Source of the DNA: Chloroflexota bacterium
GTDB taxonomy: Bacteria; Chloroflexota; UBA6077; JACCZL01
DNA length: 64,000 nt
Assembly (NCBI GenBank): GCA_020850535.1
Contig: JADZEM010000174.1
Coordinates: forward strand, 1 to 64,000
Direction of reading: 5' to 3'
Of the stretch, positions 34,432 to 42,379 are shown piece by piece; position 1 is the first letter of the stretch, and every line of letters starts with the position of its first letter. The position numbers were made by a program, and so were the translations under genes. The notes beneath the pieces are model-generated. The model worked only from the letters and a program-made list of their open reading frames with translations, was not told where the DNA came from and did not search any database.

Positions 34432-34441
34432 CGTCGCATCT

Positions 34442-34476
34442 CGGCCGCCACGGCTGATGTCGTGCCGTGGCGGCCG
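34442..34476 (+). terminator. 13-bp stem-loop after the molybdenum hydroxylase
   Basis: CGGCCGCCACGGC (34442-34454) pairs perfectly with GCCGTGGCGGCCG (34464-34476) around a nine-base loop, starting 11 bases after the stop. No T tract follows. Confidence 0.65.
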
Positions 34477-34528
34477 TCAGTCCCTCAGCGGGCTTCGCGC
34501 CACATCATGCCGCCGTGCGGGTCTGGCC

Positions 34529-34534
34529 TATACT
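34529..34534 (+). promoter_or_regulatory. Putative -10 box TATACT
   Basis: TATACTCGCC lies 30 bases before the GTG of the following flavin/F420 oxidoreductase, in the same relative place as the TATAATCGGC boxes at 2891 and 40487. Confidence 0.45.
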
Positions 34535-34563
34535 CGCCCGACACCAGTGTGGGGAGTGGCAAG

Positions 34564-35412
34564 GTGGCAGCACCACAGGTCCGCGTGGGCATCAAAGTCG
34601 CCCAGATGACCGGCCTCTACGACGACGCCAAGGAAGCATGGCTGGAGGCCGACCGGCTCGGCTTCGATACCGGCTGGCTCCACGACCATCTGCTCAACCA
34701 GAACGACCTGTCCGCGCCCGAGGAGGAGGGCTGGTCGATCCTGGCGGCGCTCCTGGCGCTCAGCAAGAGCATCCGGGGCGGGCTGCTGGTCACCTCGAAC
34801 ACGTTCCGCCACCCGAGCCTGCTCGCCAAGATCGCCACGACCATCGACCGCATCTCCGGCGGGCGGGTCGAGGTCGGGCTGGGGGCCGGCTGGATGGAGG
34901 CCGAACACGAGCAGTACGGCATCACCCTGCCGCCCCTGAAGGACCGCGTCCGCGCGCTCGACGAGGCCTGCCAGATCCTGATCTCGCTCTGGACCCAGGA
35001 GCGGACCACCTTCAACGGCCAGTACTACACCCTCAAAGAGGCGTACCACGAGCCGAAGGCGATCCAGAATCCGCATCCGCCGCTGGTGATCGGCGCGAAG
35101 GGCGAGAAGGTGACCCTCCGCACGACGGCCAGGTACGCCGCCGAGTGGAACTATTCCGGCGGCACCCCGGAGGAGTTCGCGCACAAGAGCGCCGTCCTGG
35201 ACGAGCACTGCCGGGCCATCGGGCGTGACCCGAAGACCATCGAGCGCTCAACCCAGTTCCGAGCCGGCGCCTCGGCCGCCGAGTTGCTCGACCTCAGCCG
35301 CCAGTACATCGGGCGGGGCGCCACGCACCTGATCTACACCTGCCCGCAGCCGTACAGCGCCAAGGGCGCACGCTGGATCTGGAACGAGGTGGTGATGCCA
35401 CTGCGCGGCTAA
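34564..35412 (+). CDS. LLM-class F420-dependent oxidoreductase
   Basis: A 282-residue luciferase-fold protein: EADRLGFDTGWLHDHLLNQNDL, GGLLVTSNTFRHPSLLAKIATTIDRISGGRVEVGLGAGWMEAEHEQYGI (in parts) and HPPLVIGAKGEKVTLRTTARYAAEWN. The RHPSLLAK and GGRVEVGLGAGW elements are typical of F420-dependent members. GTG at 34564 has GGGGAG eight bases upstream and is preferred over the ATG at 34462, which precedes the -10 box. It is a single gene between two stem-loops. The substrate is unknown. Confidence 0.85.
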   Translation: MAAPQVRVGIKVAQMTGLYDDAKEAWLEADRLGFDTGWLHDHLLNQNDLSAPEEEGWSILAALLALSKSIRGGLLVTSNTFRHPSLLAKIATTIDRISGGRVEVGLGAGWMEAEHEQYGITLPPLKDRVRALDEACQILISLWTQERTTFNGQYYTLKEAYHEPKAIQNPHPPLVIGAKGEKVTLRTTARYAAEWNYSGGTPEEFAHKSAVLDEHCRAIGRDPKTIERSTQFRAGASAAELLDLSRQYIGRGATHLIYTCPQPYSAKGARWIWNEVVMPLRG

Positions 35413-35509
35413 TGCCGCTCCGTGGCTACGGGACACGCTCAGGTTGAGAGACGCTGGAGCCTCTCAAGGCTCCCTCAGGGCCACAGCGGGCGGACCGCCC
35501 ATCCGTAGT

Positions 35510-35554
35510 CCACACGACGAAGCCCCTTCTGGTGCAGGAAGGGGCTTCGTGTGG
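35510..35554 (+). terminator. Stem-loop with CGAAGCCCCTTC stem
   Basis: CGAAGCCCCTTC (35518-35529) pairs with GAAGGGGCTTCG (35538-35549), extended by CCACA/TGTGG after a three-base bulge. A very similar hairpin, also with a GGTGC-containing loop, follows the aldolase at 52939. It probably terminates the oxidoreductase transcript. Confidence 0.65.
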
Positions 35555-35626
35555 TCCTGGCGCCGGTGCAGACCTGAGCATCACCCACGGCACGCGCACC
35601 GCCAGCAGGCCGCGCGGCGCGCCTGC

Positions 35627-35632
35627 TACACT
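35627..35632 (+). promoter_or_regulatory. Putative -10 box TACACT of the argF leader
   Basis: GCTACACTCCT precedes the leader ORF ATG by nine bases. The identical 11-base string occurs immediately before the response regulator start on the minus strand (39257-39265 area), suggesting a shared promoter type with very short 5' leaders. Confidence 0.45.
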
Positions 35633-35641
35633 CCTCGCAGC

Positions 35642-35734
35642 ATGACGGAACTGGTCGCGCGCACCATCGGGCCCAGGCTCAGGCATCCTGCCATGAGCCG
35701 GCCAGCCGCGCCCTCCCTCTCCGTCCCCCGGTAG
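35642..35734 (+). CDS. Candidate argF leader peptide
   Basis: A 30-codon ORF, MTELVARTIGPRLRHPAMSR followed by PAAPSLSVPR, with five Arg codons, begins just after a TACACT box. It ends 30 bases before a strong intrinsic terminator that precedes argF. Position and layout suit a ribosome-sensing attenuator, though the Arg codons are scattered and Arg is common in this genome. No Shine-Dalgarno site precedes it; initiation would be near-leaderless. Confidence 0.4.
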   Translation: MTELVARTIGPRLRHPAMSRPAAPSLSVPR

Positions 35735-35764
35735 ACCGCTCCCCTTTCGCCACGCGCACTCCCT

Positions 35765-35805
35765 GACGGGGCTGGCCCTCTCGTTTGAGAGCCAGCCCCG
35801 TCTTT
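35765..35805 (+). terminator. Intrinsic terminator upstream of argF (attenuator candidate)
   Basis: GACGGGGCTGGC (35765-35776) pairs with GCCAGCCCCGTC (35791-35802); inside, TCTC pairs with GAGA after a two-base bulge, and TTT follows the stem. It lies between the putative promoter at 35627 and the argF ATG at 35841, so most transcripts would stop here unless the hairpin is prevented. Confidence 0.7.
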
Positions 35806-35840
35806 GCGTTCGGTGCGCCCCACCGCTGGAGACTCCTCCC

Positions 35841-36800
35841 ATGAAGCGCGATGTGATCAGCATTGCCGACCTGTCCACCCCCGAGATCGTGGCCCTCCTG
35901 GACGTGGCGGCCCGCCTCAAGGCTGAGCGCAAGGCCGGCCTGACCAACGCGCCGCTGGCCGGCAAGGCCCTCGCGTTGCTGTTCCTCAAGCCGTCGCTGC
36001 GGACCCGCCTCTCGTTCGAGATCGCGATGGAGCAGCTTGGCGGCACGTCGCGCTTCCTTGGCCCCACCGAGGTCGGGCTGGGCACCCGCGAGTCCGTCCC
36101 CGACGTGGCGCGGACCCTGGGTTGTTATGTCGACGCGGTGGCCGTGCGGGTCTTCGCGCACGAAGTGGCGAAGGAGCTGGCGCAGCATTGCCCGGTCCCG
36201 GTCATCAGCGGCCTCTCGGATGACGAGCATCCCTGCCAGATCCTGGCCGACCTCCTGACCCTCAAGGAGCGGTTCGGGCAGCTACGCGGGTTGACTGTCG
36301 CGTATGTCGGGGATGCCAACAACGTGGCGAACTCGTTGCTGCTGGCGCTGCCGCGCCTCGGGGTCAACCTCTGCCTCGCCACGCCAGCCGAGTACGAGCC
36401 GGCCGGGGCGATCCTCGAGCAGGCTCACGCCGACGCGAAGGTCGGCAACGCGTTCGTCGAGGTCTGCCGCGATCCAGCGGTTGCGGTGGCGAACGCGGAC
36501 GCCGTCTATGCCGACTCCTGGTACAGCATGGGCCAGGAGCATGAGGCGGCAAGACGCCGCCCGATCTTCAAGCCGTACCAGATCAACGAGGCGTTGATGG
36601 GCAAGGCGCAGTCGCACACGGTGGCCATGCACTGCCTGCCGGCCCATCGCGGCGACGAGATCACGGACGGCGTGCTGGACGGACCGCGGTCGGTGGCGTT
36701 CCAGCAGGCAGAGAACCGGTTGCACGCGCAGAAGGCGCTGCTGCTGGGACTGCTGGGGACGCCCGGGCTGGCCTCGTGGGCGGGAAGCTCGCTGGCGTAG
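35841..36800 (+). CDS. argF: Ornithine carbamoyltransferase
   Basis: A 319-residue enzyme that forms citrulline from ornithine and carbamoyl phosphate in arginine synthesis. The carbamoyl-phosphate motif reads SLRTR (52-56; usually STRTR), with HPCQ (130-133). The ornithine-binding DSWYSMG (224-230) and HCLPAHRG (263-270) distinguish it from aspartate carbamoyltransferase. The length is normal. ATG 35841 has TGGAG ten bases upstream. It stands alone, with a leader ORF and terminator before it, so transcription attenuation is likely. The Thr-to-Leu change in STRTR is conservative in position but unusual. Confidence 0.95.
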   Translation: MKRDVISIADLSTPEIVALLDVAARLKAERKAGLTNAPLAGKALALLFLKPSLRTRLSFEIAMEQLGGTSRFLGPTEVGLGTRESVPDVARTLGCYVDAVAVRVFAHEVAKELAQHCPVPVISGLSDDEHPCQILADLLTLKERFGQLRGLTVAYVGDANNVANSLLLALPRLGVNLCLATPAEYEPAGAILEQAHADAKVGNAFVEVCRDPAVAVANADAVYADSWYSMGQEHEAARRRPIFKPYQINEALMGKAQSHTVAMHCLPAHRGDEITDGVLDGPRSVAFQQAENRLHAQKALLLGLLGTPGLASWAGSSLA

Positions 36801-36821
36801 CCTGCCGCCATGCCAAACCGG

Positions 36822-37103
36822 CCGTCATCCCGACCGTCGCGAGGCACCCGCCCACACCCCGTCACGTCATCCCGACCGTCGCGAGGCACGACCACGCCGT
36901 CATCCCGACCGTCGCGAGGAACGAGCGAAGCGGAGGGATCTTCCCTGGCAAGCACGAGTGAATCGATGGGGAAGATCCCTCGACTGCGCTCGCAAGCTCG
37001 CTCTGCTCGGGATGACGGGGTGGAGGGTCGTCAGGCTTGCCCGGTGCTTGCCACATGGACTCACTTCGTTCGCGATGACCACTCCGGCCTGCTCGGGATG
37101 ACG
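36822..37103. repeat. GTCATCCCGACC hairpin repeat cluster
   Basis: Three direct copies of CGTCATCCCGACCGTCGCGAGG start at about 36822, 36865 and 36898. The third opens a full hairpin: GGAACGAGCG..GGAGGGATCTTCC, a short loop, then GGAAGATCCCTCG..GCTCGGGATGACGG ending near 37018. A further GCTCGGGATGACG half lies at about 37090. The gap between argF and the histidine kinase holds nothing else. Confidence 0.85.
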
Positions 37104-37118
37104 ATGCGTGATGGTGGC

Positions 37119-38543
37119 TCACTCCTCGCCGACGGCCCCCTTGCGCACGTCGGGCGGGGCGGCCGGCAGCGTCACCACGAACCTGCTTCCGACGCCCGGC
37201 TCGCTCTCGGCCCACACGCTGCCGCCGTGTACCTCCACGATGTGCTTGACGATGGACAACCCCAGCCCGGTGCCGCCCGTCGCACGGCTGCGGGCCGGGT
37301 CCACCCGGTAGAAGCGGTCGAAGACACGGGGCAGGTGCTCGGAGGGAATGCCGATGCCGTCGTCCGCAACCTCCAGCCGCGCCGTCCTCTCGTCCGGCCG
37401 GCACGCGCGCACCGTGATGTGCCCGCCAGGCGGCGTGTAGCGGATACCGTTTTCCACGAGGTTCGTCACCAGTTGGCGGAGCCGGTCCTCGTTGCCGAGC
37501 ACCACGACCGGCCCGGCGTCCTCGGCGCGGACCTCGTGCTCGGGCGCGAGCGCCATCAGCCGCTCGACGACCTCCTCAGCCAGCCGGTCCAGGCGCACCG
37601 GCTCGGCATCCCCGACGGCGGCCTCCTCCTCGCGGGACAGGAACAGCAGGTCGGCCACGAGGCGGCTCATCCGCTCGGCCTCCTCCTGGGCCTCGGCAGC
37701 GACCTCCTGGCGCGTCTCGGCGTCGAGGTCGAGGCCAAGCAAGTCGAGGTCGGTGCGAATGACCGTCAGCGGGTTGCGTAGCTCGTGGGAGGTGTCGGCG
37801 AGCAACTGCCGCTGGGAGTCGAGCAGGCGGCGCAGCCGGCCGATCATGTGGTCGAACGAGGTCGCCAGCCGGCGGACCTCGGCGGTGCCCTCCGGGCGGA
37901 CGGAGAGGCCGACATCGCCAGTCGCGGCGATACGCTGGGCGGTGGCCGCGATCTCCTCCAGCGGATCGAGCGCGCGGCTCACCACGAGCCACGTCGCCAC
38001 GATGCAGACCAGCAGCACCAGCACGCTCCCCACCGTCAGCGGCCGGAGAAGATCGTTCACCGCCTGGTCGATGGCCTGGAGCGACTCCCCAATCCGCACG
38101 ACGGCGGTCACCCGCCCGTGCTCGACGATGGGCCGGGTGACGACCCGCGCACGGCGGCCGTTCACCGACACCGACTCCGTCAACGGGCGGCCGCTTTCGG
38201 CGGCTGCACGGGTCTGATCGGTCCAGGGCAGGCCGCCGGCCGGCAGGCCCGGCGACGCCGCGATGGCACGGCCCTCACCGTCCCAGATCTCGAAGAAGAG
38301 GCGCGGCTCGGAGAAGGCGTCGAAGCCGGGCGAGTTCGGATCGAAGCTGGCCGGGTCGCCAGCCCCCGTCTGGAGCATCCCGAGAACGGTCGCTTCGAGG
38401 GCGTCGGCGCGCGCGGACAGCAGCTGGTCGGCGTCGGCGCGCAGCGTCCGCTCGAACGACTCGACGACCAGCGTCCCGAGCAGCGCCATGCCGGCCGCCA
38501 GAATCGCGACCTGGGTCAGCGCCAGTATCGCCTTGAGGGTCAC
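37119..38543 (-). CDS. Sensor histidine kinase (HAMP, HisKA, HATPase)
   Basis: A 474-residue membrane kinase. Helix 1 is about residues 6-28, a periplasmic sensor of about 135 residues follows, helix 2 is about 165-188, then a HAMP linker (SRALDPLEEIAATAQRI). The phospho-His lies in LLADTSHELRNPLTVIRTDL. ATP-binding N, G1, F and G2 boxes are NLVENGIRYTPPGG, VADDGIGIP, DRFYRV and GGTGLGLSIVKHIVEVHGG. It is encoded 15 bases after its response regulator. The stimulus is unknown; the sensor region has no recognised domain. Confidence 0.92.
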   Translation of the reverse strand: MTLKAILALTQVAILAAGMALLGTLVVESFERTLRADADQLLSARADALEATVLGMLQTGAGDPASFDPNSPGFDAFSEPRLFFEIWDGEGRAIAASPGLPAGGLPWTDQTRAAAESGRPLTESVSVNGRRARVVTRPIVEHGRVTAVVRIGESLQAIDQAVNDLLRPLTVGSVLVLLVCIVATWLVVSRALDPLEEIAATAQRIAATGDVGLSVRPEGTAEVRRLATSFDHMIGRLRRLLDSQRQLLADTSHELRNPLTVIRTDLDLLGLDLDAETRQEVAAEAQEEAERMSRLVADLLFLSREEEAAVGDAEPVRLDRLAEEVVERLMALAPEHEVRAEDAGPVVVLGNEDRLRQLVTNLVENGIRYTPPGGHITVRACRPDERTARLEVADDGIGIPSEHLPRVFDRFYRVDPARSRATGGTGLGLSIVKHIVEVHGGSVWAESEPGVGSRFVVTLPAAPPDVRKGAVGEE

Positions 38544-38558
38544 CGCGGCTACGTTTCT

Positions 38559-39251
38559 CTACTCGCGGCCGGGATTCGGCTCGCGGAGCGCGTACCCGAC
38601 ACCGCGCACCGTGTGGATCAGGCGCGTCCCGCCGTTCGACTCCAGCCGGTCACGCAGGTAGCTGATATTCACGTCGATGACGTTCGACGCCCCCAGGAAG
38701 TCCGAGCCCCAGATCGCCCGGAAGATCTGCTCGCGGGTCAGCACCTGGCGCGGGTGACGCAGGAAGTACTCCAGCAGGGTGAAGCCGCGCGCCGTCAGCT
38801 CAATGGGCGCGCCGGCCCGCGTGACCTCGTGGGTGCGGGTGTCCAGCTCGACATCCGCGAAGGTCAGCGTCTCGACCTGGGGCGGTCGCGAGCGCCGCAG
38901 CAGCGCCTCGATCCGCGCCAGCAGCTCCTCGAACGCGAACGGCTTGACAAGGTAGTCGTCCGCGCCGCTGCGGAGGCCGGCGACACGGTCGGCGATGGCG
39001 TCGCGGGCCGTCAGCATCAGGATCGGTACCTGACTGTCGCGTCGCAACCGGCGAGCCGTCTCCAGGCCGTCCATGCCGGGCATCATCACGTCGAGGATCA
39101 CCAGATCGGGGACGGAGCGCGCCGCCAGGGCCAGGGCCTCGTCGCCGGAGGCCGCCAGATCGACCTGGAAGCCCTCGAAGCCGAGCCGCCGGCCAACCGC
39201 CGACAGCACGCGGGGATCGTCGTCTACCAGGAGCAGCTTCGCGTTACTCAC
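38559..39251 (-). CDS. OmpR-family response regulator
   Basis: A 230-residue regulator with an N-terminal receiver (LLLVDDDPRVLSAV, phospho-Asp in LVILDVMMPGMDG, Lys in YLVKPFAFEELLARI) and a C-terminal winged helix (EVTRAGAPIELTARGFTLLEYFLRHPRQVLTREQIFRAIWG, VIDVNISYLRDRLE, TVRGVGYAL; in parts). I place the start at GTG 39251: a TACACT -10 box ends six bases upstream and no ribosome site exists, which suggests a leaderless transcript. It precedes the sensor kinase in one operon. Confidence 0.92.
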   Translation of the reverse strand: MSNAKLLLVDDDPRVLSAVGRRLGFEGFQVDLAASGDEALALAARSVPDLVILDVMMPGMDGLETARRLRRDSQVPILMLTARDAIADRVAGLRSGADDYLVKPFAFEELLARIEALLRRSRPPQVETLTFADVELDTRTHEVTRAGAPIELTARGFTLLEYFLRHPRQVLTREQIFRAIWGSDFLGASNVIDVNISYLRDRLESNGGTRLIHTVRGVGYALREPNPGRE

Positions 39252-39394
39252 ACCAGGAGTGTAGCCGCGCCGCACGGGGCGCGTCTGAACGCTTCACGAT
39301 CCTCTCATCAACCTCTTACGCGGCATTTATGCTGCACTTATGCGCCGCTAACGAGCGCGCACCGACAATACCAGTGAGGCATTCGAGACGCCGC

Positions 39395-39454
39395 GTCGCA
39401 CCCGCCCAGGTCGCACCCGCCCAGGTCACACCCGCCCAGGTCGCACCCGCCCAA
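39395..39454. repeat. 15-bp tandem repeat, four copies
   Basis: GTCGCACCCGCCCAG is repeated four times without gaps (39395, 39410, 39425, 39440), with one base change each in the third and fourth copies. It lies in the 300-base gap between the divergent response regulator and the HtpX-like gene. The rest of the gap shows only A+T-richer sequence at 39300-39350 that may hold promoters. Confidence 0.85.
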
Positions 39455-39551
39455 CCGGGCCTGCATCGTGCATCTGCCCGTGGGCAACCCTGGGTGTGTG
39501 GCCGTGGGCGGCCAGGTGCCAGCGGCGTCGTCTCACAGAGGAGCTGAACCC

Positions 39552-40412
39552 ATGTCGAATACCATCAAGTCCGTCATTCTCCTGGGCGCCCTGACCGGCC
39601 TCCTGGTCGTGATGGGGCGGGTGCTCGGCGGCACCACCGGCATGATCGTCGCCTTTGGCATGGCGGTGGTCATGAACTTTGCGTCGTACTGGTTCTCGGA
39701 CCAGATCGCGATGAAGATGGCCGGCGCGCGCGAGGTCTCGCCTGAAGAGGCCCCGCAGCTGCACGGCATCGTCGAAGAGCTGGCGTACCGCGCGGGCCTG
39801 CCGAAGCCGCGCGTCGCGATAGTCGAGAGCCCGTCGCCGAACGCCTTCGCCACGGGCCGCGACCAGAACCATGCGCTGGTGGCCGTGACCACGGGCATCC
39901 AGCAGATCCTGAATCGCGATGAGCTGATGGCCGTCCTCGGGCACGAGCTGGGGCACGTCAAGAACAAGGACATCCTGATCTCGTCCATCGCGGCGACGGT
40001 CGCCGGGGCCATCGTAATGATCGCGCACATGCTCCAGTTCGCGGCGTTCTTCGGTGGGTTCGGCGGCTCGCGGGACGGCGAGCGCGGCGTCAACCCGATC
40101 GCGGCGCTCGGGATGATCATCCTGGCTCCGCTGGCCGCCACGCTGATCCAGATGGCGATCTCCCGCTCGCGCGAGTACGGCGCGGACGACACCGGCGCCC
40201 ACATCGTGGGCGATCCGATGGCGCTGGCCTCGGCGCTCCAGAAGCTGGAGGCAGGCTCGCAGCGGATGCCGATGGACGTGAACCCGGCAGCGGCGCCGCT
40301 GTTCATCGTGAACCCCTTGAGTGGGCAGTTCATCGGCAACCTGTTCTCGACGCACCCGCCGATCTCGGAGCGGATCAAGCGGCTGCAGCGGATGGCCGGC
40401 TACCCGGTCTGA
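39552..40412 (+). CDS. htpX: HtpX-like M48 membrane metalloprotease
   Basis: A 286-residue zinc protease of the inner membrane that degrades damaged membrane proteins. Two N-terminal helices (4-24, 28-47) precede SYWFSDQIAMKMAGAREV. The zinc motif is HELGH (131-135) in AVLGHELGHVKNKDIL; the third ligand Glu is in SRSREYGADDTGA. Two more helices surround residues 150-205. C-terminal FSTHPPISERIKRL is the HtpX signature. ATG 39552 is preceded by GAGGAG. It is divergent from the two-component system, which may be relevant because HtpX genes are often envelope-stress controlled. Confidence 0.92.
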   Translation: MSNTIKSVILLGALTGLLVVMGRVLGGTTGMIVAFGMAVVMNFASYWFSDQIAMKMAGAREVSPEEAPQLHGIVEELAYRAGLPKPRVAIVESPSPNAFATGRDQNHALVAVTTGIQQILNRDELMAVLGHELGHVKNKDILISSIAATVAGAIVMIAHMLQFAAFFGGFGGSRDGERGVNPIAALGMIILAPLAATLIQMAISRSREYGADDTGAHIVGDPMALASALQKLEAGSQRMPMDVNPAAAPLFIVNPLSGQFIGNLFSTHPPISERIKRLQRMAGYPV

Positions 40413-40486
40413 CGACGGGCGGCCCGTACCCGTCAGCGCCCCTCACCTCGCCGGCGAAATCCGCCGGCCGTGCTGCCGCCGGGCCG

Positions 40487-40492
40487 TATAAT
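40487..40492 (+). promoter_or_regulatory. Putative -10 box TATAAT
   Basis: TATAATCGGC lies 28 bases before the ATG of the first glycosyltransferase and matches the box at 2891 over ten bases. Confidence 0.5.
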
Positions 40493-40520
40493 CGGCGCGG
40501 CCAGCACGGCCGGTTGTCGT

Positions 40521-41471
40521 ATGTCAGTACCTCAGATTGCCGTCGTCGTCGTCAACTGGAATGGCGCTCACCTGCTGCGGACCTGTCTCGGGGCGCTGCG
40601 GGCGCAGACGTTCACGGATTTTGAGACGGTCCTGGTCGACAACGGCTCCTCGGACGACTCGCTGGCGCTGGTCCGCGCGGAGTTTCCCGAGGTCCGCATC
40701 CTGGCGTTGACCGAGAACCTCGGGCTGGCCGGCGGCACCAACGCCGCCCTCCCCCACACCGACGCCCCGATCATCGCCACCCTCAACAATGACACCGAGG
40801 CCGATCCGCGCTGGCTCGCCGAGCTGCACGCGGCGCTCGAGGCCCACCCCGAGGCTGGCTCGGCGGCGTCCAAGCTGCTCCTGTTCGACCGCCGCGACAC
40901 CATCCACTCGGCCGGCGACTTCTACGGCCTGGACGGCATGCCGGGCAACCGCGGCGTCTGGCAGCACGACGACGGCCAGTACGACCGGCCAGAGCTGATC
41001 TTCGGGGCGTGCGCGGGCGCGGCAGCCTACCGCCGGGCCATGCTCGACGATGTCGGGTCGTTCGAAGACAGTTTCTTCATGTACTGCGAGGATGTCGATC
41101 TCTCGTTCCGCAGCCAGTTGCTTGGGTATCGTTGCGTCTACGTCCCGACGGCCATCGTCTACCACATGCTGAGCGCGACGGGCGGCGGACCGCTGGCGAG
41201 CTACTACTGCGGGCGCAACTTTCTGCGAGTCATCGCGCGGAACATGCCGGGGCCGCTGCTGCGGCGGGTCTGGCCGAAGATCGCCCGGGCGCAGTTGACG
41301 ATGGCGCTGGAGTCGCTGCGGCACATCCGCGAGCCGGCCGCTCGGGCCAAGCTGCGCGGCCAGCTCGCCGGCCTGCTGGAGCTGCCACGGCTCCAGGCCG
41401 AGCGCCGCACGATCCAGCAGCGGCGGCGCGCGCCGATTGGCTACCTCCGCTCGATCATGGTGACGCCGTGA
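40521..41471 (+). CDS. Family 2 glycosyltransferase (first of three)
   Basis: A 316-residue cytoplasmic GT-A enzyme. Residues 1-110 hold the nucleotide-sugar fold: AVVVVNWNGAHLLRTCLGAL, VLVDNGSSDDSLALV, LGLAGGTNAAL and IATLNNDTEAD, with NDT in the place of the DxD metal motif. The acceptor part includes EDSFFMYCEDVDLSFRSQLLGYRCVYVP, the ED catalytic-base region. These features match rhamnosyl/galactofuranosyl-type GT2 enzymes. Its stop overlaps the GTG of the next glycosyltransferase. The three consecutive enzymes probably build one surface polysaccharide or lipid glycan. Confidence 0.9.
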   Translation: MSVPQIAVVVVNWNGAHLLRTCLGALRAQTFTDFETVLVDNGSSDDSLALVRAEFPEVRILALTENLGLAGGTNAALPHTDAPIIATLNNDTEADPRWLAELHAALEAHPEAGSAASKLLLFDRRDTIHSAGDFYGLDGMPGNRGVWQHDDGQYDRPELIFGACAGAAAYRRAMLDDVGSFEDSFFMYCEDVDLSFRSQLLGYRCVYVPTAIVYHMLSATGGGPLASYYCGRNFLRVIARNMPGPLLRRVWPKIARAQLTMALESLRHIREPAARAKLRGQLAGLLELPRLQAERRTIQQRRRAPIGYLRSIMVTP

Positions 41472-42379
41472 CGGCGACCCTCTCCGTCGTCGTCGTCAGC
41501 TACAACCGCCGCGAGCTGGTGGCCCGCTGCCTCGACTCGCTCCTGGCCGACCCCGACGCCCCGAGCCTTGAGCCGATCGTCGTGGACAACGCCTCGGCGG
41601 ACGGCACGGCTGCCGCTGTCGGTGAGCGCTACCCGACGGTCAGAGTCATCGCGAACGGGGAGAACGTCGGGTACGGGCGAGCCTGCAACCAGGGGCTGGC
41701 CGTGGCGCGTGGCCGCTATCTGATGGTGCTGAACCAGGATATCGTAGTGCGGCCCGGGAGCCTGGCGGCCCTGGTCCGGTTTGCCGACGCCCACCCGGAC
41801 GCCGCACTCGTCGGGGCGCGCCTGGAGTACGAGGACGGGCGGTTCCAGCACTCGGCGTTCCGGCTGCCAGACTGGAAGCAGGCGCTCTTCGGGTTCTTCG
41901 ACGGGCTGGCGCCGCTCGACAGCGAGCGCAACGGGCGGTACCCGCCATCCTCCTACGACCACCCCTTCCAGACCGAGCACCTGCTGGGCGCCTGCCTGCT
42001 GCTCCGCCGTGAGGCCGTCGAGCAGTTCGGGCTGTTCGATCCAGCATTCTTCATGTACTACGAGGAGACGGACCTCTGCGCGCGCGCCCTGAAGGCCGGC
42101 TGGCGCAACTACTATTGCCCGGACGCCCGGGTCATGCACGTCAGCGCCGCCAGCACCTCGGCCGCCAGCGAGAAGATGTCCGTCGAGTTCCACCGCTCGC
42201 AGGCGATCTTCTACCATCGGCACTACGGCGGAGGCGGCTACGCGTTGCTCAAAGCCATTGTCTGGGCCGGCACGGCGTATCGCTTCGCGCGGAGCCTGCG
42301 GGCCGTGCTGCGCCGGCGGATCAGCCCGGACCTGTTCCGCGAGCGCTGCGGCGGCTACTGGAGGATCCTGTGGTTCTGA
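41468..42379 (+). CDS. Family 2 glycosyltransferase (second of three)
   Basis: A 303-residue paralogue of its neighbours: LSVVVVSYNRRELVARCLDSLL, IVVDNASADGTAAAV, VGYGRACNQGLAVARGRYLMVLNQDIVVRPG with NQD as the metal motif, HLLGACLLLRREAVEQFGLFDPAFFMYYEETDLCARA. The GTG start at 41468 overlaps the preceding stop (GTGA), and the stop lies inside the start of the third enzyme. A weakly hydrophobic C-terminus (ALLKAIVWAGTAYRFA) may attach it to the membrane. Confidence 0.9.
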   Translation: MTATLSVVVVSYNRRELVARCLDSLLADPDAPSLEPIVVDNASADGTAAAVGERYPTVRVIANGENVGYGRACNQGLAVARGRYLMVLNQDIVVRPGSLAALVRFADAHPDAALVGARLEYEDGRFQHSAFRLPDWKQALFGFFDGLAPLDSERNGRYPPSSYDHPFQTEHLLGACLLLRREAVEQFGLFDPAFFMYYEETDLCARALKAGWRNYYCPDARVMHVSAASTSAASEKMSVEFHRSQAIFYHRHYGGGGYALLKAIVWAGTAYRFARSLRAVLRRRISPDLFRERCGGYWRILWF

